A DNA stretch of 5,356 nt from contig CAMPGR010000186.1 of assembly GCA_946885605.1 (NCBI GenBank), positions 1 to 5,356 of the forward strand, read 5' to 3'. The notes beneath the pieces were generated by a model that worked only from the letters and a program-made list of their open reading frames with translations, was not told the DNA's origin and made no database searches. Shown one piece after another: positions 1 to 5,356 of this stretch. The position numbers and the translations under genes are program-made. Numbering within the stretch: the first letter of the stretch is position 1; every line of letters starts with the position of its first letter. This DNA is from an uncultured Pseudomonadota bacterium. GTDB taxonomy: Bacteria; Pseudomonadota; Gammaproteobacteria; Burkholderiales; SG8-41.

Positions 1-558
1 GAGGATGTGGGGGCGCTCGTTAAGGACGTTTCATCCGCCCGAGCGCGGGCGGATGTCGTCGTGCTCTCACTCCATTGGGGCCTGCACTTCATTGCGCGCG
101 CAATCGCCGAGTATCAGCCGCTTGTCGCACGCGCCGCCTTCAACGCCGGTGCGGACCTCATCCTCGGCCATCATGCCCACGTGCCGAAGGCGATCGGCGT
201 TCACGACGGCAAGGTGTGCTTCTACAGCCTCAGCAACTTCATCATGTCCGCGCCTCCGGCGAAGCCGGAGCGCTACGAGGCGTTCGCCAGGCGTTACGGC
301 ACTGCGCTCGATCCCGACTACCCGCACCTGCCGTACGGGGTGGATGCAAAGCGCAGCCTCATTGCCAAGGCACAGCTTTCGAAAGCCGGCGTCGAGCAGG
401 TGTCTTTCCTGCCGGTGCTGATCGACAAAAAGCTTCGCCCGGAGGTCCTGAAACACGGGGACGCGCGCTTTGACGACGCCGTGAACTACATGAAGTGGGC
501 GTCCGAAGGCTATGCGTCGCATTTCGCAGTCAACGGTGATGAGGTACGGGTGGCATGA
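1..558 (+). CDS. CapA/PgsA-family protein (PGA_cap metallophosphatase fold), C-terminal part
   Basis: The reading frame is open from base 1 (no start visible) and ends with TGA at 556-558, giving the last 185 residues of a protein whose family is usually about 350-400 aa. Family marks, numbered from the first visible residue: a beta strand ending in SLHWG (residues 23-27), then GADLILGHHAHV (50-61), then FYSLSNFIM (74-82). These match the HWG, GHHxH and YSLxNF blocks of CapA proteins, whose histidines are thought to bind metal in a calcineurin-like phosphoesterase fold. The tail (about 103 residues) is typical of the family in length and ends without a membrane segment. CapA/PgsA proteins are known from poly-gamma-glutamate capsule synthesis, but many homologues lie in unrelated operons with no known role. 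The stop overlaps the start of the GntR gene by ATGA, so it belongs to the same transcript. Its substrate here is unknown; amide, ester or phosphate hydrolysis in the same pathway is only a guess. Any signal peptide would be upstream of the window. Confidence 0.88.
   Translation, partial: EDVGALVKDVSSARARADVVVLSLHWGLHFIARAIAEYQPLVARAAFNAGADLILGHHAHVPKAIGVHDGKVCFYSLSNFIMSAPPAKPERYEAFARRYGTALDPDYPHLPYGVDAKRSLIAKAQLSKAGVEQVSFLPVLIDKKLRPEVLKHGDARFDDAVNYMKWASEGYASHFAVNGDEVRVA
541..558 (+). promoter_or_regulatory. Coupled stop/start ATGA between capA-like and gntR, with weak RBS
   Basis: The ATG of the GntR gene (555-557) shares bases with the TGA of the CapA-like gene (556-558). The only Shine-Dalgarno-like run is GAGG at 541-544, ten bases before the ATG. 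Translation of the regulator probably relies on ribosomes finishing the upstream gene. Confidence 0.6.
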
Positions 559-1253
559 AAGGGACCAGCGCGCTCTTCCGCAAGGCCGCGAAGCATCCCG
601 CCGACGCGCCCGCTGACGGCACCTCCCTCAGTGAGCGCGCTTACCAGCGACTGCGCACCGCCATTGCAACCGGCGAGCTCAAGCCGGGACAGCGCGTCAT
701 GGAAGTGGAAGTCGCGGAATGGCTCCAGATGAGTCGAACGCCCGTACGCGAAGCGCTGCGTCGGCTCGAAAGCGGAGGCATGCTCGCGGTGGAGCCGCGG
801 ACGGGCTTGGTCGTCGCATCGATCTCGCGTCAGGCGATGCTCGAGCTCTACGTCATGCGCGAGGTCCTCGAAGGCACGGCAGCGCGCCTCTGTGCGCGGC
901 ACGCCTCGGACTTCGAAATCATGGAACTCGAGGAGCTCGTCAAACGAGAGGCGCAGCTCCAGGGCAATTTCGACACGCTCGCCCGCCACAATCGCCTTTT
1001 CCACGACTCGATACACCGCGGCGCGCATAACCGCTATCTCGAAAAAAGCCTCGCGGCAGTGAACGACTCGATGTGCCTGCTCGGGCCGAGCCAGATGCTG
1101 ATTCCCGCGCGCGCCCAGGCAGCCAAGGCCGAGCACGCGGAGCTCGTGAAATACATCAAGAAACGTGATGCCGACGCTGCGGAAGCGGCGGCACGGCGAC
1201 ACGTGCGCTCTGCACAGCAGCAGCGGCTGAAGCAGCTCTTTCCAAAGGGATAG
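555..1253 (+). CDS. GntR-family transcription regulator, FCD (FadR-C-terminal) domain
   Basis: 232 aa, the normal length for the FCD/FadR branch of GntR regulators. Residues 25-90 form the winged helix: SERAYQRLRTAI, then GELKPGQRV, then the recognition helix region MSRTPVREALRRLES and a wing around PRTGLVV. Residues about 95-225 are the all-helical FCD ligand domain. Three histidines expected to hold the metal are present: H150 in NRLFH, H194 in AEH and H216 in RRH. The fourth ligand, often Asp, is Asn146. FCD domains commonly bind small organic acids through this metal, which suits a carboxylate-use operon. The ATG overlaps the CapA stop (ATGA); a weak GAGG lies at 541-544, so translation is probably coupled. 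The regulator sits inside the operon rather than divergent from it, so it would control its own level as well as the enzymes; whether it represses or activates cannot be seen. No operator is visible, and it should lie upstream of the capA-like gene. Confidence 0.95.
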   Translation: MKGTSALFRKAAKHPADAPADGTSLSERAYQRLRTAIATGELKPGQRVMEVEVAEWLQMSRTPVREALRRLESGGMLAVEPRTGLVVASISRQAMLELYVMREVLEGTAARLCARHASDFEIMELEELVKREAQLQGNFDTLARHNRLFHDSIHRGAHNRYLEKSLAAVNDSMCLLGPSQMLIPARAQAAKAEHAELVKYIKKRDADAAEAAARRHVRSAQQQRLKQLFPKG

Positions 1254-1260
1254 TTCAATG
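1245..1260 (+). promoter_or_regulatory. Ribosome binding site of the LeuC-like gene
   Basis: AAGGGA at 1245-1250 lies seven bases before the ATG at 1258, inside the last codons of the GntR gene. It supports 1258 over the in-frame ATG at 1270. The spacer between the two genes is 4 nt, leaving no room for a promoter or terminator. Confidence 0.65.
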
Positions 1261-2538
1261 CCACAGACGATGGCCGAGAAGTTTTTTTCCCGGCACAACC
1301 TCACGGGCAAACCGGTCGCCGCCGGAAGTATCCTGGAAGCGCGCATCGACGGCGCGATGGTGCATTACCACGCCAACGAGCCGATGCACGACTTGGCGCG
1401 CGAGGCCGGATTCAAGGACGGCCTCCCGCGGGTGTGGGACCGCGACCGCGTCTTCGTGCTCCTCGATCACCATCAGCCGACGCTTTCGCAAAAGCAGGCT
1501 GACGAGAACGCGCTGATCCGCCGCGAGGTCGAGCGCCTCGGCATACGCTGCTTTCACGATTCCGAGCCCGGCATCGCGCACCAGATGATGGCCGACTACG
1601 GTCTGATGCGTCCGGGCGAGCTTGTGGTGGGGAACGACTCGCACACGATCAGCTACGGGGCCGTCAACTGCGGCGGCATCGGCGTCACGCGTGCCGACAT
1701 GCTCTACGTGCTGCTCTTCGGCGAGCTCTGGTTTCAGGTGCCGCAGTCAATCCGCATCGTGCTAAACGGCCGGCAGCCGAACTATCCGATCGCCAAGGAC
1801 ATCATCCTCTACCTCGCGGGGCAGTACGGCGACGACTTCGCCGGCAACATGTCGATCGAGTACAGCGGCTCGCTCGTGCCACAGCTTTCGATCGACAGCC
1901 GCATGTGTCTCTCCGCGCATGGCGTGGAAGTGGGCGCGAAGCTCGCGATGTTCGGATTCGACGAAGCCACGCGCGCTTTCCTCAGCGCGCGCACCGACAA
2001 AGCATACGAGCCAATTGCCGCCGACCCGGATGCTCATTACGAAAAAGAGATCGTGCTCGACGTGGACACCATGCCGTTCGTCGTGGCGAAGCCGCACCAG
2101 TTCGGCAACGTCGCTCCGGTGGACGAGGTCGCGGGCCAGCGCATCCAGCAGGCCATGATCGGCTCGTGCGCAAACGGCCACTTCGAGGACATCGAGATCG
2201 CGGCGCGGGTTCTGAAAGGACGCAAGGTCGCAAAAGGCGTGCGCTTCATCATCTCGCCCGCCTCCCAGCAGGTGTACCTGCAATGCGTGAAGGCGGGGCT
2301 CGTCGAGACGCTGCTCGAGGCAGGCGCGCAGGTCGTCACGCCGGGTTGCGGCGTGTGCCAGCCGAAAGTCGGATTTCTCTCCGATGGCGAAGTGTGCATC
2401 ACCTCAACGACCCGCAACTTCAAAGGGCGCAAAGGCAGCATGAAAGCCGAAATCTACCTGGCCGGTCCGCTGACCGTTGCCGCGTCGGCGCTCGCGGGCG
2501 AAATCGTGAATCCGAAAGAGGTAGTTCATGCCAGTTGA
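1258..2538 (+). CDS. Aconitase-superfamily hydro-lyase, large subunit (3-isopropylmalate dehydratase LeuC-like)
   Basis: 426 aa, matching the short two-subunit LeuC/homoaconitase type (about 420 aa) rather than the roughly 470-aa LeuC of proteobacterial leucine synthesis. The three [4Fe-4S] cysteines are visible: C304 in GSCANG, and C364 and C367 in PGCGVC. Other active-site blocks by comparison with aconitase: DHH at 70-72, GIAHQ with H108, GNDSHT at 125-130 (D127, S128, H129), and TRNFKGRKG at 385-393 with R386 and R391 for substrate carboxylates. The catalytic core is therefore intact. Known family chemistry is stereospecific dehydration and rehydration of a hydroxy di- or tricarboxylate in the cytoplasm. 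The gene is followed by its small subunit with an 11-nt overlap, and both lie with a solute-binding protein and a PrpD homologue, not with leuA/leuB, so a catabolic role is inferred. Other family activities to consider are homoaconitase, citraconate/methylmalate and 2,3-dimethylmalate dehydratase. The ATG at 1258 follows AAGGGA at good spacing; ATG 1270 is a less likely start. Confidence 0.93.
   Translation: MPQTMAEKFFSRHNLTGKPVAAGSILEARIDGAMVHYHANEPMHDLAREAGFKDGLPRVWDRDRVFVLLDHHQPTLSQKQADENALIRREVERLGIRCFHDSEPGIAHQMMADYGLMRPGELVVGNDSHTISYGAVNCGGIGVTRADMLYVLLFGELWFQVPQSIRIVLNGRQPNYPIAKDIILYLAGQYGDDFAGNMSIEYSGSLVPQLSIDSRMCLSAHGVEVGAKLAMFGFDEATRAFLSARTDKAYEPIAADPDAHYEKEIVLDVDTMPFVVAKPHQFGNVAPVDEVAGQRIQQAMIGSCANGHFEDIEIAARVLKGRKVAKGVRFIISPASQQVYLQCVKAGLVETLLEAGAQVVTPGCGVCQPKVGFLSDGEVCITSTTRNFKGRKGSMKAEIYLAGPLTVAASALAGEIVNPKEVVHAS
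2515..2538 (+). promoter_or_regulatory. Ribosome binding site and 11-nt overlap, large/small subunit junction
   Basis: AAAGAGG at 2515-2521 is six bases before the ATG at 2528. The large-subunit frame runs on to its TGA at 2536-2538, so the two genes overlap by 11 nt. This layout is typical of subunits of one enzyme made in equal amounts. Confidence 0.65.
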
Positions 2539-3049
2539 TCTGCGTCGCGCCCTGCGCGGGCGTGTCTGGAAGTTCGGCGATTCCATCGAGACGGATGCGA
2601 TCAACCCCTACTACCGCTATCCGACCATGGAAGAGCTCAAGCAGCACACGATGGAGGCGTATCGGCCGGAGTTTCCGAAGCAGGTCCGGCCCGGCGACAT
2701 TGTCGTTGCCGGTCGCAACTTCGGTTGCGGCTCGAGCCGGCCCGGTCTCGTGCTGCGCGAAGTGGGCATTGTCGCGATCATCGCGGAGTCGGTCGCGCGG
2801 CTGTTCCTGCGCAACAGCATTGCGCGCGCAATACCGATCTTCATCGCTCCGGGCGTGACCTCGATCGTGAACGACGGCGAGACGCTGGAGATCGACTATC
2901 CAAACGGCTTGCTGCGCAATCCCGCAAGCGGGGCTTCGGTGGAAGTCCGTAAATTTCCGCCGCTCATCGAGGAAATTTTCTCGGCGGGCGGGCTCCCGGA
3001 ATATGCCTACCAGCGCTATCTGCGCGAAACAATGACGAGGAGAGCATGA
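2528..3049 (+). CDS. Aconitase-superfamily hydro-lyase, small (swivel) subunit (LeuD-like)
   Basis: 173 aa, as expected for the short LeuD type (about 165-170 aa) and shorter than proteobacterial LeuD (about 200-215 aa). It forms the swivel domain that closes over the active site of the large subunit. Family blocks: KFGDSIETDAINP (15-27), PGDIVVAGRNFGCGSSR (55-71), and ESVARLFLRNSIARAIPIFIA (87-107, split here as ESVARLFLRNS plus IARAIPIFIA). S69/S70 and R71 correspond to the catalytic Ser and substrate Arg region of aconitase. Two features are odd. The recognition loop, usually (I/D)IP.RYL, reads INPYYRY (25-31). The usual SSRE(H/Q)AP reads SSRPGLV (69-75), so the Glu-His/Gln pair is replaced by Pro-Gly. 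Both sit at the substrate pocket and point to a different substrate from isopropylmalate. The gene overlaps the large subunit by 11 nt, with GAGG at 2518-2521 six bases before its ATG, so equal subunit synthesis by coupling is likely. Confidence 0.92.
   Translation: MPVDLRRALRGRVWKFGDSIETDAINPYYRYPTMEELKQHTMEAYRPEFPKQVRPGDIVVAGRNFGCGSSRPGLVLREVGIVAIIAESVARLFLRNSIARAIPIFIAPGVTSIVNDGETLEIDYPNGLLRNPASGASVEVRKFPPLIEEIFSAGGLPEYAYQRYLRETMTRRA
3037..3049 (+). promoter_or_regulatory. Strong RBS and ATGA overlap before the Bug gene
   Basis: GAGGAG at 3037-3042 is the best Shine-Dalgarno match in the window, rather close to the ATG at 3046. The ATG overlaps the LeuD-like TGA (3047-3049). A stronger site suits a periplasmic binding protein, which is usually needed in excess of its partners. 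Confidence 0.65.
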
Positions 3050-4020
3050 AAGCAGGAGAGAAGTTTGCGGCCGCATTGCTCGCGGCCATGGCCGCGGCGA
3101 ATGTGGGCTATGCTCAGGAACCCGCATATCCGTCGAAGCCGGTGCGATTCATTGTCGGGCAGTCGCCCGGCGGAGCGACAGACATCGTCGCACGGCTCGT
3201 CGCGGACAGGATGAAGGACACGCTGGGGCAGAACGTGGTCGTGGAGAACCGCACGGGGGCAGCGGGGTCGATCGCAGCGAGTTTCGTCTCGAAGAGTCCG
3301 CCGGACGGCTACACGGTGCTCGTCGTCTCGAGCAGCTACTCGATCAATCCGAGCATCTATTCGAATCTGCCGTTCGACCCGCAAAAAGACCTCACGCCCG
3401 TATCGCTCCTCGCGGAAGCCCCTTTCCTGCTCGTCGTTCATCCGTCGCTGCCCGCGAAGAACGTGAAAGCTCTGATCGCGCTCGCGAAGGCCACACCCGG
3501 CGTGCTGACGTACGGCTCCGGCGGCAACGGAAGCTCCGGTCACCTCGCGGGTGCGCTTTTCGAGATCGCCTCCGGCGTGAAACTCACGCATGTGCCGTAC
3601 AAGGGCGCAGGGCAGGCGCTGATCGACGTCGTGTCGGGCCAGATCACGTTCATGTTCGCGAGCGTGCTTTCGTCCGGGCCGCACGTCAAGCAGCAGCGGC
3701 TGCGCGTGCTCGCGCTCACGAGCACCAAGCGCTCGAGCGGTATGCCGGAAGTACCGACCGTCGCGGAAGCCGGTGTTCGCGGCTACGGCACGACAACGTG
3801 GTATGGACTGCTCGTGCCGGACGAAACGCCGCACGCGGTGATCGAGCGCCTGTCTACCGCCGCGCACAACACGGTCATGTCGGCCGTGGTGCGGAAGCGC
3901 ATCATGACCGACGGCGCCGAGCCCATCGGCAGCACGCCCGCGGGATTCCAGAAGCATCTCGCGACGGAAATGGCGAAGTGGCGCAACGTCGTGAAGAACG
4001 CAGGGATCAGCGTCAACTGA
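3046..4020 (+). CDS. Bug/TctC-family tripartite tricarboxylate transporter solute-binding protein
   Basis: 324 aa, the usual Bug length. The N-terminus is a Sec signal peptide: K2 and K6, then an Ala/Leu-rich core, then GYA before Q24 as the likely cleavage point (AxA-like, after residue 23). The mature start, YPSKPVRFIVGQSPGGATD (28-46), is the classic Bug opening and first ligand loop. It is followed by VVENRTGAAGSIA (65-77), PPDGYTVL (85-92), the second ligand loop YGSGGNGSSGHLAG (156-169), and HVPYKGAGQALIDVVSGQI (182-200). Bug proteins bind small acids, mostly di- and tricarboxylates, amides or aromatic acids, in the periplasm and pass them to TctAB permeases or act in sensing. No tctA/tctB follows inside the window, which is common for Bug genes in Burkholderiales. 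The start overlaps the LeuD-like stop (ATGA) and has a strong GAGGAG at 3037-3042. Ligand inferred from context: a hydroxy- or unsaturated carboxylate that feeds the neighbouring hydro-lyases. Confidence 0.96.
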   Translation: MKAGEKFAAALLAAMAAANVGYAQEPAYPSKPVRFIVGQSPGGATDIVARLVADRMKDTLGQNVVVENRTGAAGSIAASFVSKSPPDGYTVLVVSSSYSINPSIYSNLPFDPQKDLTPVSLLAEAPFLLVVHPSLPAKNVKALIALAKATPGVLTYGSGGNGSSGHLAGALFEIASGVKLTHVPYKGAGQALIDVVSGQITFMFASVLSSGPHVKQQRLRVLALTSTKRSSGMPEVPTVAEAGVRGYGTTTWYGLLVPDETPHAVIERLSTAAHNTVMSAVVRKRIMTDGAEPIGSTPAGFQKHLATEMAKWRNVVKNAGISVN

Positions 4021-4022
4021 TG
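4018..4022 (+). promoter_or_regulatory. TGATG stop/start coupling, Bug to MmgE/PrpD gene
   Basis: The Bug stop TGA (4018-4020) and the MmgE/PrpD start ATG (4020-4022) share one base. No good Shine-Dalgarno lies at normal spacing, so re-initiation by the terminating ribosome is the likely way this gene is translated. Confidence 0.6.
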
Positions 4023-5356
4023 GTCGCGCAGGCGAGCCCGACCGGGCGCTTTGCACAGCACGCGGTCGATCTGCGCTACGAGGATCTGCCGCAGCGGCTC
4101 GTCGAGCTGCTCAAGCAGTGCGTGCTCGACACGCTCGGCGTCGCGACTGCGGCGACGACGCTCGCACCCGAAGCGCCCATCGTCCTTGACTATGTCGAGG
4201 CGCTCGGCGGGAAGGAAGTCGCGACGATCTGGGGCTACGGCCGCAAGGCGCCGCCGGCGTGGGCGGTGTTCGTGAACGGCAGTCTCGGCCACATGGTCGA
4301 TTACGACGACGTGGGCGCCGGCGGGCACGTGAGCATCGTCACAATCCCGGTCGCGTTTGCTGTGGCCGAGCAGCTCGGCGGCATCACGGGCCGCGACTTT
4401 CTCACTGCGATCGCCGTCGGAACCGACGTCCACACGCGCCTCAATGCCGGCATAAAGATCCCGGACTGGACCATCGCCGAAGGCTGGTTTCCCACGCAGC
4501 TCTTCGGCTATCTCTCGGGCACAGCGACGGCAGCCAGGCTCTACGGCGCCGACCTCGAGACGATGGAGAACGCGTTCGGCATCGCGTTCACGCAATTCGC
4601 CGGCAGCCGCCAGATGGCGGTCGGCCGGTCGACGCATCTGCGCTCGCTGCAGGCAGGCTTCTCGGGACAGGGCGCGGTGCTCGCGGCCGAGCTCGCCCGG
4701 CGGGGCATAGTGGGCTCGCGAGAGGTGCTCGAGGGCCGCTACGGCCTCTTCAAGACGTACGTGCGGACCGATCCCGACTGGGACGCCATGCTCTCCGGGC
4801 TCGGTCGCGAGTTTCCGATACTCGGCTTGCACGGCTTCAAGGTCTGGCCCGCGTGCGGCTACACCCGCGCCACCAACACGGCAATCCGCGAGCTGCGCGA
4901 GAAGCACGGCATGCGGCCGGCCGACGTCGAGTCGATCACCGTCATCGGCGGCACCGGCGCGACGCAGCTCCTGTCGGAGCCGCTCGAGCGCAAGCGGCGC
5001 CCGCAGCTCGCGATCGACGGCAAGTTCAGCATCCCGTTCACCAGCGCTGTCATGATGGTGAAGGGCAATGTCACGCTGCGCGACTACACCCATGAAGGCT
5101 TGCGAGATTCTGAAGTGCTCGCGATGGCCGACAGGGTCACCTACCGCATCGATCCTTCGAGCGAGCTCCCCGTAGGCGGCTACTCGTCGCTTTCTCGACC
5201 CACTGTCGAGATACGCACACGCGATGGCGGCATCTACTCGTGCAAACCGGCAGGGGTGCCGGGCGATCCCGATCACCCAGTGAGCGACGACTTGCTCGAG
5301 ACGAAATTTCGCGACTGTGTATCGTTTTCTGCGACGCCGATCCCGACGGAGAACAT
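4020..5356 (+). CDS. MmgE/PrpD-family protein, 3' end cut by window
   Basis: The ATG at 4020-4022 overlaps the Bug stop codon by one base (TGATG). The frame stays open for 445 codons to the window edge; family members are about 450-480 aa, so only the last residues are missing. Family marks: VNGSLGHMVDYDD (85-97), GGH with H103, FLTAIAVGTDVHTRL (127-141), FGYLSGTATAARLYGADLE (162-180), LAAELARRGIVGSREVLEGRYG (221-242, read as LAAELARRG plus VLEGRYG), FKVWPACGY (273-281), and near the C-terminus GDPDHPVSDDLLETKF (415-430). Known members are 2-methylcitrate dehydratase (PrpD), cis-aconitate decarboxylase and iminodisuccinate epimerase, all acting on small polycarboxylates in the cytoplasm. Against the family pattern several usual active-site residues look changed: FHPT to WFPT (F157), the K-x-L-H-x-G block to RSLQAG (R208, Q211), and the Cys-x-x-T-His block to CGYTRA (R283). 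Activity may therefore differ from PrpD. A distant AGGGA (4002-4006) suggests that translation depends on coupling to the upstream gene. Confidence 0.94.
   Translation, partial: MVAQASPTGRFAQHAVDLRYEDLPQRLVELLKQCVLDTLGVATAATTLAPEAPIVLDYVEALGGKEVATIWGYGRKAPPAWAVFVNGSLGHMVDYDDVGAGGHVSIVTIPVAFAVAEQLGGITGRDFLTAIAVGTDVHTRLNAGIKIPDWTIAEGWFPTQLFGYLSGTATAARLYGADLETMENAFGIAFTQFAGSRQMAVGRSTHLRSLQAGFSGQGAVLAAELARRGIVGSREVLEGRYGLFKTYVRTDPDWDAMLSGLGREFPILGLHGFKVWPACGYTRATNTAIRELREKHGMRPADVESITVIGGTGATQLLSEPLERKRRPQLAIDGKFSIPFTSAVMMVKGNVTLRDYTHEGLRDSEVLAMADRVTYRIDPSSELPVGGYSSLSRPTVEIRTRDGGIYSCKPAGVPGDPDHPVSDDLLETKFRDCVSFSATPIPTEN

Larger units (their letters stand above)
1..5356 (+). other. Putative single operon: capA-like, gntR, leuC-like, leuD-like, bug, prpD-like
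   Basis: All six genes run the same way. The five junctions are a 4-nt overlap, a 4-nt gap, an 11-nt overlap, a 4-nt overlap and a 1-nt overlap. No hairpin-plus-T-run terminator or promoter-sized gap occurs between them. The promoter lies before base 1, and the operon may continue past the window end. The gene content suggests uptake and conversion of an unidentified small carboxylate. Confidence 0.8.

Noticed and set aside
510..1346. 278-codon open frame on the minus strand
   Set aside because: Antisense shadow of the GntR gene; no recognisable motif.
1905..2858. 317-codon + strand frame across the LeuC/LeuD junction
   Set aside because: Out-of-frame shadow with very high Arg/Ala content; the in-frame LeuC-like and LeuD-like proteins explain this DNA fully.
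1258..3049. Leucine-synthesis leuC-leuD
   Set aside because: Both subunits are of the short type, the small-subunit substrate loop is altered, no leuA or leuB lies nearby, and the context is a binding protein and a PrpD homologue. LeuC/LeuD is kept only as a family label.
2420..3127. 235-codon open frame on the minus strand
   Set aside because: Antisense shadow of the LeuD-like gene; composition is Arg-rich and no family is visible.
3016..4056. 346-codon open frame on the minus strand
   Set aside because: Antisense to the Bug gene, with Arg- and His-rich low-quality protein and no domain. The + strand product has a signal peptide and all Bug blocks.
4259..5095. 278-codon + strand frame inside the MmgE/PrpD gene
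   Set aside because: Arg-rich out-of-frame shadow; the frame beginning at 4020 carries the family motifs.
3783..5276. 497-codon open frame on the minus strand
   Set aside because: It lies wholly antisense to the Bug C-terminus and the MmgE/PrpD gene, is Arg/Ala/His-rich without any recognisable domain, and is a common artefact in GC-rich DNA. The + strand frame from 4020 shows clear family motifs over its whole length.
4020..5356. True prpD of the methylcitrate cycle
   Set aside because: No prpB, prpC or acnD/prpF is in view and several usual PrpD active-site residues appear replaced, so the specific name was not given.
1..5356. RNA genes, CRISPR arrays, insertion sequences, terminators
   Set aside because: No tRNA-like fold, spaced repeats, transposase, terminal inverted repeats or hairpin with T-run was seen. 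The DNA is fully taken up by the six coding regions.

Overview
The window is GC-rich and almost wholly coding, with six genes all on the + strand and no gap longer than 4 nt between them. The long Bug/TctC-type periplasmic binding protein, the MmgE/PrpD protein and the FCD-type GntR regulator together suggest a Gram-negative proteobacterium. A betaproteobacterium of the Burkholderiales is most likely, since Bug proteins are strongly expanded there. This is inference from gene families, not from a marker gene.

Layout: (1) 1-558, C-terminal half of a CapA/PgsA-type metallophosphatase-fold protein, cut by the window start. (2) 555-1253, GntR/FCD transcription regulator. (3) 1258-2538 and (4) 2528-3049, large and small subunits of an aconitase-superfamily hydro-lyase of the short LeuC/LeuD (3-isopropylmalate dehydratase/homoaconitase-like) type. 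(5) 3046-4020, exported Bug (TctC) solute-binding protein. (6) 4020 to the window end, MmgE/PrpD-family protein, complete except for its last few residues. It has no stop codon inside the window.

Every junction is an overlap (ATGA, 11 nt, ATGA, TGATG) or a 4-nt gap, so the six genes look like one translationally coupled transcript. Its promoter must lie upstream of the window.

How it may work (inference): the Bug protein captures a small carboxylate in the periplasm. The LeuCD-like enzyme and the PrpD-family enzyme carry out dehydration, hydration or isomerisation of it, much as PrpD and aconitase act in sequence in the methylcitrate pathway. The GntR regulator senses a pathway acid through its FCD domain. 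No leuA/leuB, prpB/prpC, CoA-transferase or tctA/tctB gene is visible, so neither leucine synthesis nor the classical methylcitrate cycle explains the cluster. Two enzymes depart from their families at usually conserved active-site positions: the small subunit in its substrate-recognition loop and SSRE(H/Q) motif, and the PrpD homologue at several His/Lys positions. This fits a substrate not yet assigned. The best candidate for something undescribed is the whole cluster: a CapA-GntR-LeuCD-Bug-PrpD carboxylate-use operon.
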